Source of the DNA: an uncultured Gammaproteobacteria bacterium
Lineage (GTDB): Bacteria > Pseudomonadota > Gammaproteobacteria > Pseudomonadales > DT-91
Assembly: GCA_929200485.1 (NCBI GenBank)
Contig: CAKMZU010000030.1
Location: 1 to 18,083, forward strand
Direction of reading: 5' to 3'
DNA: 18,083 nucleotides
The notes beneath the pieces were generated by a model. It did no database searches and was not told the origin of the DNA. It worked only from the letters and a program-made list of their open reading frames with translations. The first letter of the stretch is position 1. Each line of letters starts with the position of its first letter. Both the position numbers and the translations under genes were made by a program. Below are positions 1 to 7,005 of this stretch, one piece after another.

Positions 1-95
1 ATATAGATTGAGCGAAGAGGGATTCAATAAATTTCTTCGTCCAATTATTGGTTGTGTTTCAAATTTAAGGGCTTTTCTGTCAGGCACTAGTTATG

Positions 96-587
96 TTATT
101 TAGGCGAACAACGAAAAACAGGAATATCTCTGTCCGTTCGTGCCTGATATTCATCAAAGTCGGGGTAAAGGCTTAGTAAATGTGGCCAGATTTGAGCCTT
201 TTCTTCTGAAGAAATTTGCGTGGCGAGATACGCTTTGCTTTCACCGTTGACTAAAATTTCAATGTTCGGGTTGGCGGCAATATTGTTATACCATATAGGG
301 TTTTTGTTCATGCCACCTTGAGAAGCAACAAGATATTTATCATCGCCATGGGGTAGGTGGATTAATGGGATCTCTCGTTTCTTGCCGGATTTTTTCCCTG
401 TCATTGTCACTATACAAATCGGATAGCCGCCGGGAAAGTTTTTCATGAGCTTACCGTTTGTTTTCTTAAACACAAAAACATTCAAACGGGTATATAGCTT
501 AGTGATTGCACGTACCAGCCAAACCCACTTTTCGGGGATTTCGGCCACATCTTCTCGCTGGGTTTTCACGTAATCATATTTTTTCAT
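96..587 (-). CDS. Deazaflavin-dependent nitroreductase/quinone reductase family protein
   Basis: A small soluble protein of about 163 residues of the family that includes mycobacterial Ddn (split-barrel, F420- or flavin-binding reductases; PF04075-like). The family signature is visible: a TMTGKKSGKKREIPL segment followed by HGDDKYLVASQGG and NPIWYNNIAANPNIEILVNG, the usual strand-turn-strand layout of the fold. The frame can begin at a GTG at 608, but I prefer the ATG at 585-587 because a GGA-type ribosome site lies 7 bases before it, while the GTG has no convincing site. The gene stands alone on the minus strand, with the terminator of the next upstream gene separating them. F420 is not generally made by gammaproteobacteria, so the cofactor and substrate are unknown; FMN, heme or no cofactor are all possible. 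Family assignment is fairly sure, function is not. Confidence 0.8.
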   Translation of the reverse strand: MKKYDYVKTQREDVAEIPEKWVWLVRAITKLYTRLNVFVFKKTNGKLMKNFPGGYPICIVTMTGKKSGKKREIPLIHLPHGDDKYLVASQGGMNKNPIWYNNIAANPNIEILVNGESKAYLATQISSEEKAQIWPHLLSLYPDFDEYQARTDRDIPVFRCSPK

Positions 588-650
588 GTGTTTTTCCGGA
601 GTTACCACTTATTCTTGACTTTGTTATGGGGTCTTTCTGAACGGTTAGAG

Positions 651-679
651 AGAATAGAGCCTTTAGATTAAAAAGTCAG
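651..679 (-). promoter_or_regulatory. Possible sigma70 promoter of the deazaflavin-family gene
   Basis: Reading the minus strand, CTGACT (674-679) and TATTCT (651-656) are 17 bases apart, matching -35 and -10 consensus at four of six positions each. They lie about 65 bases before the preferred start codon at 587. This is only pattern matching; no regulator site is visible. Confidence 0.3.
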
Positions 680-706
680 TAGTTGATTAACACTTTTTAA
701 TAGGTG

Positions 707-732
707 AAAAAAAACCGCAGCTTGCTGCGGTT
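707..732 (-). terminator. Rho-independent terminator of the receptor/lipoprotein operon
   Basis: On the minus strand a perfect stem (AACCGCAG paired with CTGCGGTT, loop of four bases, 713-732) is followed directly by a run of eight T (A8 on the plus strand, 707-714). It lies about 20 bases after the stop codon of the lipoprotein gene, so it should end that transcript and insulate the downstream deazaflavin-family gene. Confidence 0.9.
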
Positions 733-753
733 CTAACTGGATTCAATAATGGC

Positions 754-2187
754 TTATTGAACAGCTTTTAGATCAGATTCCAGGTCGGTTGAGCCCTCGA
801 TAGTCCAGCCTTCCCACCAGGCTTCATCTTCATTCGGATCAATTGCACCGATGTAGTCGGTTTGTTCCAGATCCCCTTCAACAACAGTCTTGATAGTAAG
901 CTTTGCTGCGTCGCCTGCTAAAGCAAGGGTGTCGGTGAATACGACATTTGCATCTTCGAGCTTGGTCACTTCTGTGTCATAAGAAGCAGGCTGATCAATA
1001 TTTGATAATTTGATACCTTTAGATTCACACTTGCCGATTAGGATATTTTTAAAGGTTACTTGAGTATCTTCGTCTTTACCATTATCAACACGTAAGCAGT
1101 TGTGGTAGTTAACTGATAGGCTGTTGTAAAGGTTTACCTTAACATCGCCTCTGAAACGTGTTCCTGATTGCTCGCTTAGATTTTTTTCACCTGCGCCTGA
1201 ACTTGGTTCTGAACGAACTAAGTCTGAACCAATAATCGAAATATTGGATAAATAAGCCTGCGTTACTTTAACAGAATCTTCATCGGAACTGTTAGCTTCG
1301 ATTCCGCGAGGGTCGTTACTGCCTGTAGGGTAGTCCTTATTTTGATTTTTGATAATAAGCGCATATTGAATGCTGCCTTTGTAACCTTCGTCGAAATCTA
1401 AGTCGTCATCATCGTTATTCGTCAACACTGCATATTTTAAATTAGCTGTGCCGCCGAACCATTCGATACCGTCATCCAGGTTACCATGGACTTGGATGTA
1501 TTCAAGATTTGTTTCGCTGCCCACACCTTGAAGGGTTAAGCCATTAATTTCATTGCCTTCTGAAGCTTGATAACCACCTTCTGCGATAACAACATATTTT
1601 AATGTGCCGCTATAGTCTTTTTCGTCATCGCCACCAAAGTAAGCAACATTTTCTCCCCCTTCACCTTGTACGTTACAGTTGCCGCCTTCATGGCATGCTT
1701 TGCTTGTGCCAGGGCTGTATTGAGGTGCAAAACCTTGAATGATAATGCCTCCCCATTCACCAGAGCCGTCATAGTTTGAATCTTCTGAACTGAAGACGAT
1801 CGGCGCTGTTTTTTCGCCCGCAGCTTCAATTTTTGAGCCGCGTGTTACAATCAATGAGCCATCAGAATCTGCTTTGATTTCTGCGTCTTTTTCGATGGTT
1901 AATGTCACGCCATCATTGATGACTTTTTGAAGGTTGTCATCAGTGATTTCCTGATCACCGTTACCTACGTTGACTGTCCCTTTTAGTGTCCATGGTGCAC
2001 TGGCGTCAAGTGTCACATCTTCACAAATTCTTCCAGATATAACGCGGTTTTCTTTGTCAACTGACTCGTCAATGGATACGTTGCAGGCAGAATATGTTGA
2101 TGATGCGCTGCTGTCATTATTATCACCGCAACCTGCAAGCATGAGTGTACTCACAGAACTAGCTAAAAGGAGTTTTGAAAATTTCAT
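754..2187 (-). CDS. Outer-membrane lipoprotein, probable right-handed parallel beta-helix, partner of the TonB-dependent receptor
   Basis: A 477-residue lipoprotein. Residues 1-19 form a lipoprotein signal peptide ending in the lipobox LAGC with the acylated cysteine at residue 20. Position +2 is Gly, not Asp, so sorting to the outer membrane is expected. After a Ser/Asp linker the chain alternates short strands and turns rich in Gly, Asn and Asp (for example DGSLIVTRGSKIEAAG, SGEWGGIIIQG, GIEWFGGTANLKYAVLTNNDDDD), the look of a parallel beta-helix. An acidic DDDDLDFDEG stretch could bind calcium. The start ATG has an AAGGA site 7 bases upstream. It is the second gene of a receptor-lipoprotein pair: the receptor stop is about 115 bases before it and a terminator follows it. 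By analogy with other receptor/lipoprotein pairs it probably captures substrate at the cell surface; the substrate is not evident. Databases sometimes give such proteins unrelated names, so I assign no gene symbol. Confidence 0.8.
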   Translation of the reverse strand: MKFSKLLLASSVSTLMLAGCGDNNDSSASSTYSACNVSIDESVDKENRVISGRICEDVTLDASAPWTLKGTVNVGNGDQEITDDNLQKVINDGVTLTIEKDAEIKADSDGSLIVTRGSKIEAAGEKTAPIVFSSEDSNYDGSGEWGGIIIQGFAPQYSPGTSKACHEGGNCNVQGEGGENVAYFGGDDEKDYSGTLKYVVIAEGGYQASEGNEINGLTLQGVGSETNLEYIQVHGNLDDGIEWFGGTANLKYAVLTNNDDDDLDFDEGYKGSIQYALIIKNQNKDYPTGSNDPRGIEANSSDEDSVKVTQAYLSNISIIGSDLVRSEPSSGAGEKNLSEQSGTRFRGDVKVNLYNSLSVNYHNCLRVDNGKDEDTQVTFKNILIGKCESKGIKLSNIDQPASYDTEVTKLEDANVVFTDTLALAGDAAKLTIKTVVEGDLEQTDYIGAIDPNEDEAWWEGWTIEGSTDLESDLKAVQ

Positions 2188-2253
2188 GAGGTTTCCTTTA
2201 GGAGGTTATTTAGATTACTTAAAAACTAGGCTTATATTGGCTTGAATTTGTGT

Positions 2254-2285
2254 CATAAAAGTGACGCTTGTATGTCACTTTTATG
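2254..2285. repeat. Perfect inverted repeat between receptor and lipoprotein genes
   Basis: CATAAAAGTGAC (2254-2265) and GTCACTTTTATG (2274-2285) are perfect complements separated by 8 bases. The pairing extends one more base pair outward to 13 (2253 with 2286). No T-run follows on either strand, so it is not a standard terminator. It sits in the 115-base gap inside the predicted operon and could be an mRNA hairpin that sets the receptor to lipoprotein ratio, or an operator. Confidence 0.75.
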
Positions 2286-2302
2286 AATATTTGACGGCTA
2301 TA

Positions 2303-5245
2303 TTAAAAGTTCATACTGATTTCTAGATCCCAGCCGGTTCCTTTGTAATACGACTCAGTCACCTTGTTATCTTTTTTATACTTAGTCGCTGGGTTGAATA
2401 GATTCGAGCCTTTGGCTTTAAGCTCAAACATCTCATTGATTTGCCATTGATAGACCAGATCAAGTTTCCATCGGCCTTCTTCAATTTTGTTAGGCGTAAA
2501 TTTTTCTACGCGGTAGATACGATCACTAAAATAATTACCAGAAAGGGACAAACTTTGCTCAGTTGTTAGGTGGTCAATGCCCAGCTGAATATTCGCCAGG
2601 AAATCAGATTGTCCCTGTAATTGACGAGAATCGTTGCTTTCAAACTCTTCTGATCGATTCTCATCTGATAGTGTCACTTCGGCATCAATATAGGAGAGGT
2701 TGCCTTTAGCAAAAGTAGCCCATTGGTCCATTTCAAATAAACTAACATCAAAGTCCAGTTCCAATCCCAAGATGGTTGCTTTTTTTTGGTTTCCGAACGT
2801 GTAGCCCTCGCAAGCACTTCCTGAGCATTTAAATTTTCCTATTTCTATAGGAGCATCGAGTATTTTATTAAATAAAGCTAAAGAGACTTGGTTTTTATCG
2901 TCAAAATAATACTCTGCTCGAATGTCCATATTTATGATGTCGGTTTTTTCGAGATTAGGTCGGCCATAGAATTCATCATCAGTCTCTGGGTCGTAAAATT
3001 TGGATGTTGAACGCTCCGTTAAGCCGGGTCTGGAAACAGTTTGGCTAATACTTCCGCGCAATTGCCATGCATCATCTATATACCAGGTTAATGAGCCAAT
3101 GGGCATAAGATCGCTGCTGTCAAATGTATTGTCTGCAATACTATTATCAGGGTATGCCAGGTTTTGCTCGTAATTCTCCATTCTTACACCCGCTAATAAG
3201 CTGACAGTGTCAGCTATATTGGACTCAAGAGATACATAGGCTGCAGTGAGTGTTTCGTCTGCAGTATAATTTGCATTGATCCCTGTTTTTTTGATAAGAG
3301 AGGAAGGTGTTTCTAAGGCTTCTTCTAATGTTTGACCTGCTTTGGTGTCGTTTGAGACGGCAAAACCAAAATTACCTATTTTTGCATCGCGATCTTTTGC
3401 GGAAATGTATGTGCCGACTTTTGCAATATTAGTAATCGATTCGCCTAAGTCGAAATTAATTTTATAATTTAGCGAGAAATCCATTGCGGATTCTGTCATG
3501 TCACCGAATCGGCGGTTAACTTCACTGAGGATGGGTAGCTGGCCTAAAATCGTGTAGGATCTTCGATCGGGTTCGTAACGGTTAGTTTGCCCGAAGGATG
3601 TAAACCAGTGGAGTTCTTGAGAGCCATCCAATAATTGGTGTTTGCCTTCAAATTGCTGTGAAAGATAAGTGTTTTCAATCCATTGAAGGATGTATTTTTC
3701 ACTTTCTCTTTCTTCTTTATCAGTGCCTTTGGTTACCTTTGTTGTGTCAGATGCCTGATGAAGGTAGATGGTTTTGCTGGTTACATCATGATTGTCGGTT
3801 TGATAACCTAAAGCGAGGTAACCAGACAAATCTGCATTATACGTTGAACGCTTGTAAGTGAACTTGCCTTCTCTATCATCTATAAAAGCTTCTCTTCTAG
3901 CTTCCCATCCGGAGTTATAACTTACTGCGTTATAAAAACTTAAATTACCATCGCCAATTTCAAAGCTATTGCCTAGAGAGTAAGACAATTTCATATCAGG
4001 CGTTGCTTTTTTGTTTTTAATTGCGTAGTTGTTGCTAAGTTCGTTTTCTAAGTTGAGGCTAGATGGTGGAGTTTCTCGACCAAAATTTGTTGCCTCATCA
4101 ATAGATTCAGGCAGTTTGCGTTCACCATCATCATAACCAAATATATCCGTACTGCCGCCATCGTAACTGACGACATTTTTACCTGTAACGCCTGAGGTGT
4201 AGCCTGTGCCAATAGTTAATTTTTGAGTGTATTCATCGGATGGCTTCTTGGTGACAAGATTAATTTGTCCACCTGTTGCAGTACCTAATAGTTCAGGTCT
4301 AAAACTTTTTTCAATTTCAATCCCCTCTAGAATGCTGGATGGAAAAATATCTAAGGCAACATCACGTCGAGTCGGGTTAAGGCTTGGCATCGCACCACCA
4401 TTTAATGTGGTTGCAATAAAACGCCCCTGTAATCCTCGAATAACGGCATATTTGCTGCCAACCAACGAGACGCCTGCAACACGCTTAAGTGCATCGCCTG
4501 CTGATGAATCACCAAATCGTGCCATGGCTTTGGCATCTAACACATCAACAACATTTAATGCAAAACGCTCTTTATCGACAAAATCGTTCGCTTTGTATTT
4601 GCCAACGACCTCAACTTCTTCAATATCGCCTTGCGCTTCACCAAAGCTAAAGTTAACGCTTTTATTAGCGAAGGCAACAACTCGGAAATTGTTAATGGAT
4701 CGTTCACCAATTTCAGGATGGTTAATTAGTAAAGTATAAATACCTCGAGGTGCATCCAGTTCGAAATAACCATCTGTATCAGTGGTGGCTGAAATGTCAG
4801 TTCCTTTAAGAGCTAGAGTTGCACCAGTCAGAGCGCCTGTATTGTTTGAGATGACTTCGCCTGAAATATAGCCTTCGGGTTTTTTGTCGTTTGTGTCATT
4901 GGTTGCTGAATAGCTATCAATAAGTACAGTTGGCTTTTCGCCTTCATTAATAACTACGCTAATGTCTGTGTTGTTATCGGACTTTTGATCAAAGCTAAAT
5001 GAAAAAACTGAAGTTTTGTCATTCGTTAAGATATTGACTTTGTGGGTGCCAGTTGCGAATGATTTATTTAGTGTGCCATTGGCGTCCAGCGGATAAATGG
5101 TTTCATTGATGCTGACAAGTTTGTCTGCCGCTGGGCGATCATTGATATACACATAAAGTGCCATCGATTCCGCAATGACTGTCTGGCCAAAGAGACACAG
5201 CGCAAACAGTGCCAAGCCTTGTTGAAGGCGTGATAGGGGCGTCAT
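2303..5245 (-). CDS. TonB-dependent outer-membrane receptor with N-terminal carboxypeptidase-regulatory-like domain
   Basis: A 980-residue outer-membrane active transporter. A signal peptide (about 1-25, cut near VIA/ES) is followed by a first small beta domain of about 85 residues (26-112) that I do not recognise with certainty. Next come a carboxypeptidase-regulatory-like beta-sandwich (about 124-203, with GEVISN, TDTDGYFELDAPRGIYTLLI), a candidate TonB box IEEVEVVG (208-215), a plug domain (about 225-337, with DALKRVAGVS, AVIRGLQGRF and GTATGGQINLVTK) and a 22-stranded-type beta-barrel ending in Phe (LEISMNF). Length is large but normal for receptors with N-terminal extensions. The ATG at 5243-5245 has a GAGGA site. 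No TonB or ExbBD genes are in the window, so energy must come from elsewhere. It is co-directional with the beta-helix lipoprotein and preceded by a Pho-like promoter, suggesting phosphate-controlled uptake. The ligand is unknown; it shows none of the neighbours expected of a siderophore receptor. Confidence 0.93.
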   Translation of the reverse strand: MTPLSRLQQGLALFALCLFGQTVIAESMALYVYINDRPAADKLVSINETIYPLDANGTLNKSFATGTHKVNILTNDKTSVFSFSFDQKSDNNTDISVVINEGEKPTVLIDSYSATNDTNDKKPEGYISGEVISNNTGALTGATLALKGTDISATTDTDGYFELDAPRGIYTLLINHPEIGERSINNFRVVAFANKSVNFSFGEAQGDIEEVEVVGKYKANDFVDKERFALNVVDVLDAKAMARFGDSSAGDALKRVAGVSLVGSKYAVIRGLQGRFIATTLNGGAMPSLNPTRRDVALDIFPSSILEGIEIEKSFRPELLGTATGGQINLVTKKPSDEYTQKLTIGTGYTSGVTGKNVVSYDGGSTDIFGYDDGERKLPESIDEATNFGRETPPSSLNLENELSNNYAIKNKKATPDMKLSYSLGNSFEIGDGNLSFYNAVSYNSGWEARREAFIDDREGKFTYKRSTYNADLSGYLALGYQTDNHDVTSKTIYLHQASDTTKVTKGTDKEERESEKYILQWIENTYLSQQFEGKHQLLDGSQELHWFTSFGQTNRYEPDRRSYTILGQLPILSEVNRRFGDMTESAMDFSLNYKINFDLGESITNIAKVGTYISAKDRDAKIGNFGFAVSNDTKAGQTLEEALETPSSLIKKTGINANYTADETLTAAYVSLESNIADTVSLLAGVRMENYEQNLAYPDNSIADNTFDSSDLMPIGSLTWYIDDAWQLRGSISQTVSRPGLTERSTSKFYDPETDDEFYGRPNLEKTDIINMDIRAEYYFDDKNQVSLALFNKILDAPIEIGKFKCSGSACEGYTFGNQKKATILGLELDFDVSLFEMDQWATFAKGNLSYIDAEVTLSDENRSEEFESNDSRQLQGQSDFLANIQLGIDHLTTEQSLSLSGNYFSDRIYRVEKFTPNKIEEGRWKLDLVYQWQINEMFELKAKGSNLFNPATKYKKDNKVTESYYKGTGWDLEISMNF

Positions 5246-5330
5246 GATATTTTGTCCTCAAAATAGGCGTTATTTAATCGTTAATGCATCGAAAGGATTT
5301 GCAATGCATTGTTGGAATTTTATGTGGGGT

Positions 5331-5386
5331 AATATAGAGAATGAAGATGATGGTTTTGTAACAGTTGTGTTTCAGTATTGTTACAT
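5331..5386 (-). promoter_or_regulatory. Candidate PhoB-controlled promoter (four 11-bp repeats plus -10)
   Basis: On the minus strand, four consecutive 11-base units read ATGTAACAATA, CTGAAACACAA, CTGTTACAAAA and CCATCATCTTC (5386 down to 5343). Two of them match the E. coli pstS Pho-box (two 11-bp units starting CTGTCAT) at about 16 of 21 positions. The last unit keeps C..TCAT and is followed, after exactly 10 bases, by TATATT (5331-5336), the spacing known from Pho promoters such as pstS. It lies about 90 bases before the receptor start. No good -35 hexamer is present apart from the repeats, as expected for a PhoB-activated promoter. Confidence 0.6.
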
Positions 5387-5459
5387 TGGTGATGTAGCGA
5401 TCAGGAAATTCTTTTGTTTTTTCAGTTTTATTATACTTTTGTCATTATTTTATTATTCG

Positions 5460-5600
5460 TGACTGTTTTGTTTCTTTTCTTAATGCTATCTGAATTTGAT
5501 CATGAAGAATGTGGTTGGTTTGAAGGGTGGCTTACGAATATAAGCGGACATCTCATCTATTCACCCTGAGCAACGTCTGTAGATTTATAGAAGAGGAGTT
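5460..5600. other. Gap between the receptor promoter and dusC with no recognised element
   Basis: The stretch from 5246 to 5600 holds the receptor promoter and 5' leader at its left end. The remainder up to the dusC stop holds no ORF with a plausible start, no hairpin with a T-run for dusC termination and no repeat that I can support. Transcription from dusC could therefore run into the receptor operon, though the Pho-like promoter argues for independent control. Confidence 0.5.
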
Positions 5601-6623
5601 TTAATTAAATAGTTCAATATAAAAATCGGATAGATCAAGTTGGCCCACGCTTAAGTTATCTTCAATAGGTTTAGCTCTTTCTCTAATGGTTTTATAGAGG
5701 GCACATTGGATAGCTTTAGCGGATGTTAGCTTTTTTACCTCTTCAAAAAATAAATGCGCCTCACCATATTGATAGCGTAAATAAATCAACCACTGTTTTA
5801 ATAAGGCATGTTGATATTTTTCAGGGCAGTCCGTTTCTAAGTTTTTAGCATAATAAAGAAGTAATAAGCAGATGTGCCCCCAGGTGATGGGAGAGATTTG
5901 GATACCTTTTGCACGAAGCGCTAATTCCGGGCACGCTAAAGCCCCACGGCCTAGCATGATATCTGTTACGCCTGTAATCTTGATTGCACGCTCAATATCC
6001 TGAGTGCTCCACATCTCGCCATTGGCAATCAGTTTAATATTTGTGTGTTGATTGATTTCGGCAATTTTGTGGTAGTGGGCGGGGGGTTTATAGCCTTGTA
6101 CTTTGGTTCTGGCGTGAATCGTAAGTTCACTAGCACCTGCTGACTCTATCGCCTTTACATTTTCCATAAACAAGCTGTCGTCTTTAAAGCCTAAACGAAC
6201 CTTAGCTGTGACGGTGATATGTTCGGGTAAAGCCTGTCGAATTTCGTGCACGATTGCATAGAGTTTGTCTGGAAACTGTAATAAAACCGAGCCTCCCCCT
6301 GAGTTATTGACGGTTTTAGCTGGGCAGCCAAAATTAATATCAATACTTTTCGCACCAAGTTGGGTCAGCTTCAAGGCGTTAGCAGCCATGGCTTGTGGAT
6401 TATCACCTAAAATCTGCGGTTTTACTGGTGTGTTATTAAAGGTTTTGCTACTACTATGCATCTCGGGATAAATTTTTTCATATACTCTTTTGGGGTAAGT
6501 TTTGTCTGTAATGCGAATAAATTCAGTCACGCATTGGTCTATGCCGCCAATAGCACATAACAGGCCTCTTAGGCGGTGGTCGAGTACACCTTCCATTGGT
6601 GCTAAATAAATCTGATTAAGCAT
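5601..6623 (-). CDS. dusC: tRNA-dihydrouridine(16) synthase DusC
   Basis: An FMN- and NADPH-dependent enzyme of 340 residues that reduces uridine to dihydrouridine in the D-loop of tRNA; DusC acts at U16. The N-terminal YLAPMEGVLDHRLR is the phosphate/FMN-binding start of the Dus TIM barrel. NFGCPAKTVNNSGGG carries the catalytic Cys at residue 100, and the later segments VTAKVRLGF, LTIHARTKVQGY, LIANGEM and MLGRGAL are conserved FMN-contact motifs. The C-terminal helical domain (about 240-340) binds tRNA. The ENFV/ITEF-type opening and the NGSGGG-like motif fit DusC rather than DusA or DusB. It reads as a single-gene unit on the minus strand, divergent from the oad operon. The ribosome site is weak. 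Nothing suggests transfer or damage. Confidence 0.93.
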   Translation of the reverse strand: MLNQIYLAPMEGVLDHRLRGLLCAIGGIDQCVTEFIRITDKTYPKRVYEKIYPEMHSSSKTFNNTPVKPQILGDNPQAMAANALKLTQLGAKSIDINFGCPAKTVNNSGGGSVLLQFPDKLYAIVHEIRQALPEHITVTAKVRLGFKDDSLFMENVKAIESAGASELTIHARTKVQGYKPPAHYHKIAEINQHTNIKLIANGEMWSTQDIERAIKITGVTDIMLGRGALACPELALRAKGIQISPITWGHICLLLLYYAKNLETDCPEKYQHALLKQWLIYLRYQYGEAHLFFEEVKKLTSAKAIQCALYKTIRERAKPIEDNLSVGQLDLSDFYIELFN

Positions 6624-7005
6624 GATTTTGCAGTGGATTAAACTATCTTCTGAGTTTGGTTGTTTTTGTCAGTATTTGGATCTTTTTTAACCGTTTTTAG
6701 CTTTTGCATTTAAGGGAATTCTGTTAGAGTACGCCAACCTTTTTGGGTGCACCTTGTTAGCGCAATAATGGCTAAGATAATAATATGGTTGCACTTCGAT
6801 AGGGCATTATATTAATTGGCATGTTCAGTGCATTTCTTCTTGAAAAAATGCTCCTTAAATTAGAGCTGCTGTTCATAGCTTCCCCTTTAAATCTTAAGGG
6901 GTGTTTGAGCTAATTGATGTTCCGGTTAGTGGTTTCTTCAAAGCCACAGCCATTTGTTAGAGCCGTCGGTTAAAAAGAATCGGTTAAAAAGAAAAGGGCA
7001 ATTTC
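6624..7005 (+). other. Intergenic region and structured 5' leader of oadGAB
   Basis: These 382 bases between divergent dusC and oadG contain no credible gene. They hold a possible promoter (TTTTGC 6702-6707, 17-base gap, TAGAGT 6725-6730) and several hairpins: GCATTT/AAATGC (6830-6851), CCCCTT/AAGGGG (6882-6901) and TGGTTT/AAAGCCA (about 6931-6948). A 14-bp tandem repeat precedes the ribosome site. None of the hairpins carries a T-run. The layout could be a regulatory leader RNA, but I recognise no named riboswitch class. Confidence 0.4.
6966..6993 (+). repeat. Perfect 14-bp tandem repeat just before the oadG ribosome site
   Basis: TCGGTTAAAAAGAA occurs twice without mismatch (6966-6979 and 6980-6993), immediately followed by AAGGG (ribosome site) and the oadG ATG at 7006. 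A complementary copy with one extra T (TCTTTTTTAACCG) lies at 6681-6693. The repeat may be a local duplication, a binding site pair or part of a leader RNA structure. Confidence 0.85.

Noticed and set aside
588..608. GTG start for the deazaflavin-family gene
   Set aside because: No ribosome site precedes it, while the ATG at 587 has GGA at a good distance; the extra seven residues add no conserved feature.
4227..4739. Open frame of 170 codons on the plus strand
   Set aside because: Antisense to the plug and N-terminal part of the TonB receptor, whose protein is clearly real; the translation resembles no family.
5357..5385. Inverted repeat TGTAACA / TGTTACA, 15 bases apart
   Set aside because: It could be a dimeric repressor site, but both arms fall inside the 11-bp direct-repeat array, which fits a Pho-box more completely including the -10 spacing.
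5244..5462. Open frame of 72 codons on the plus strand
   Set aside because: It covers the receptor promoter and leader, lacks a ribosome site and shows no domain; the Pho-like repeats explain the region better.
6721..6790. Possible tRNA or small RNA gene before oadG
   Set aside because: The GAGTACGCC stretch recalls stable-RNA promoter regions, but no cloverleaf, T-loop or terminator could be built from the sequence.
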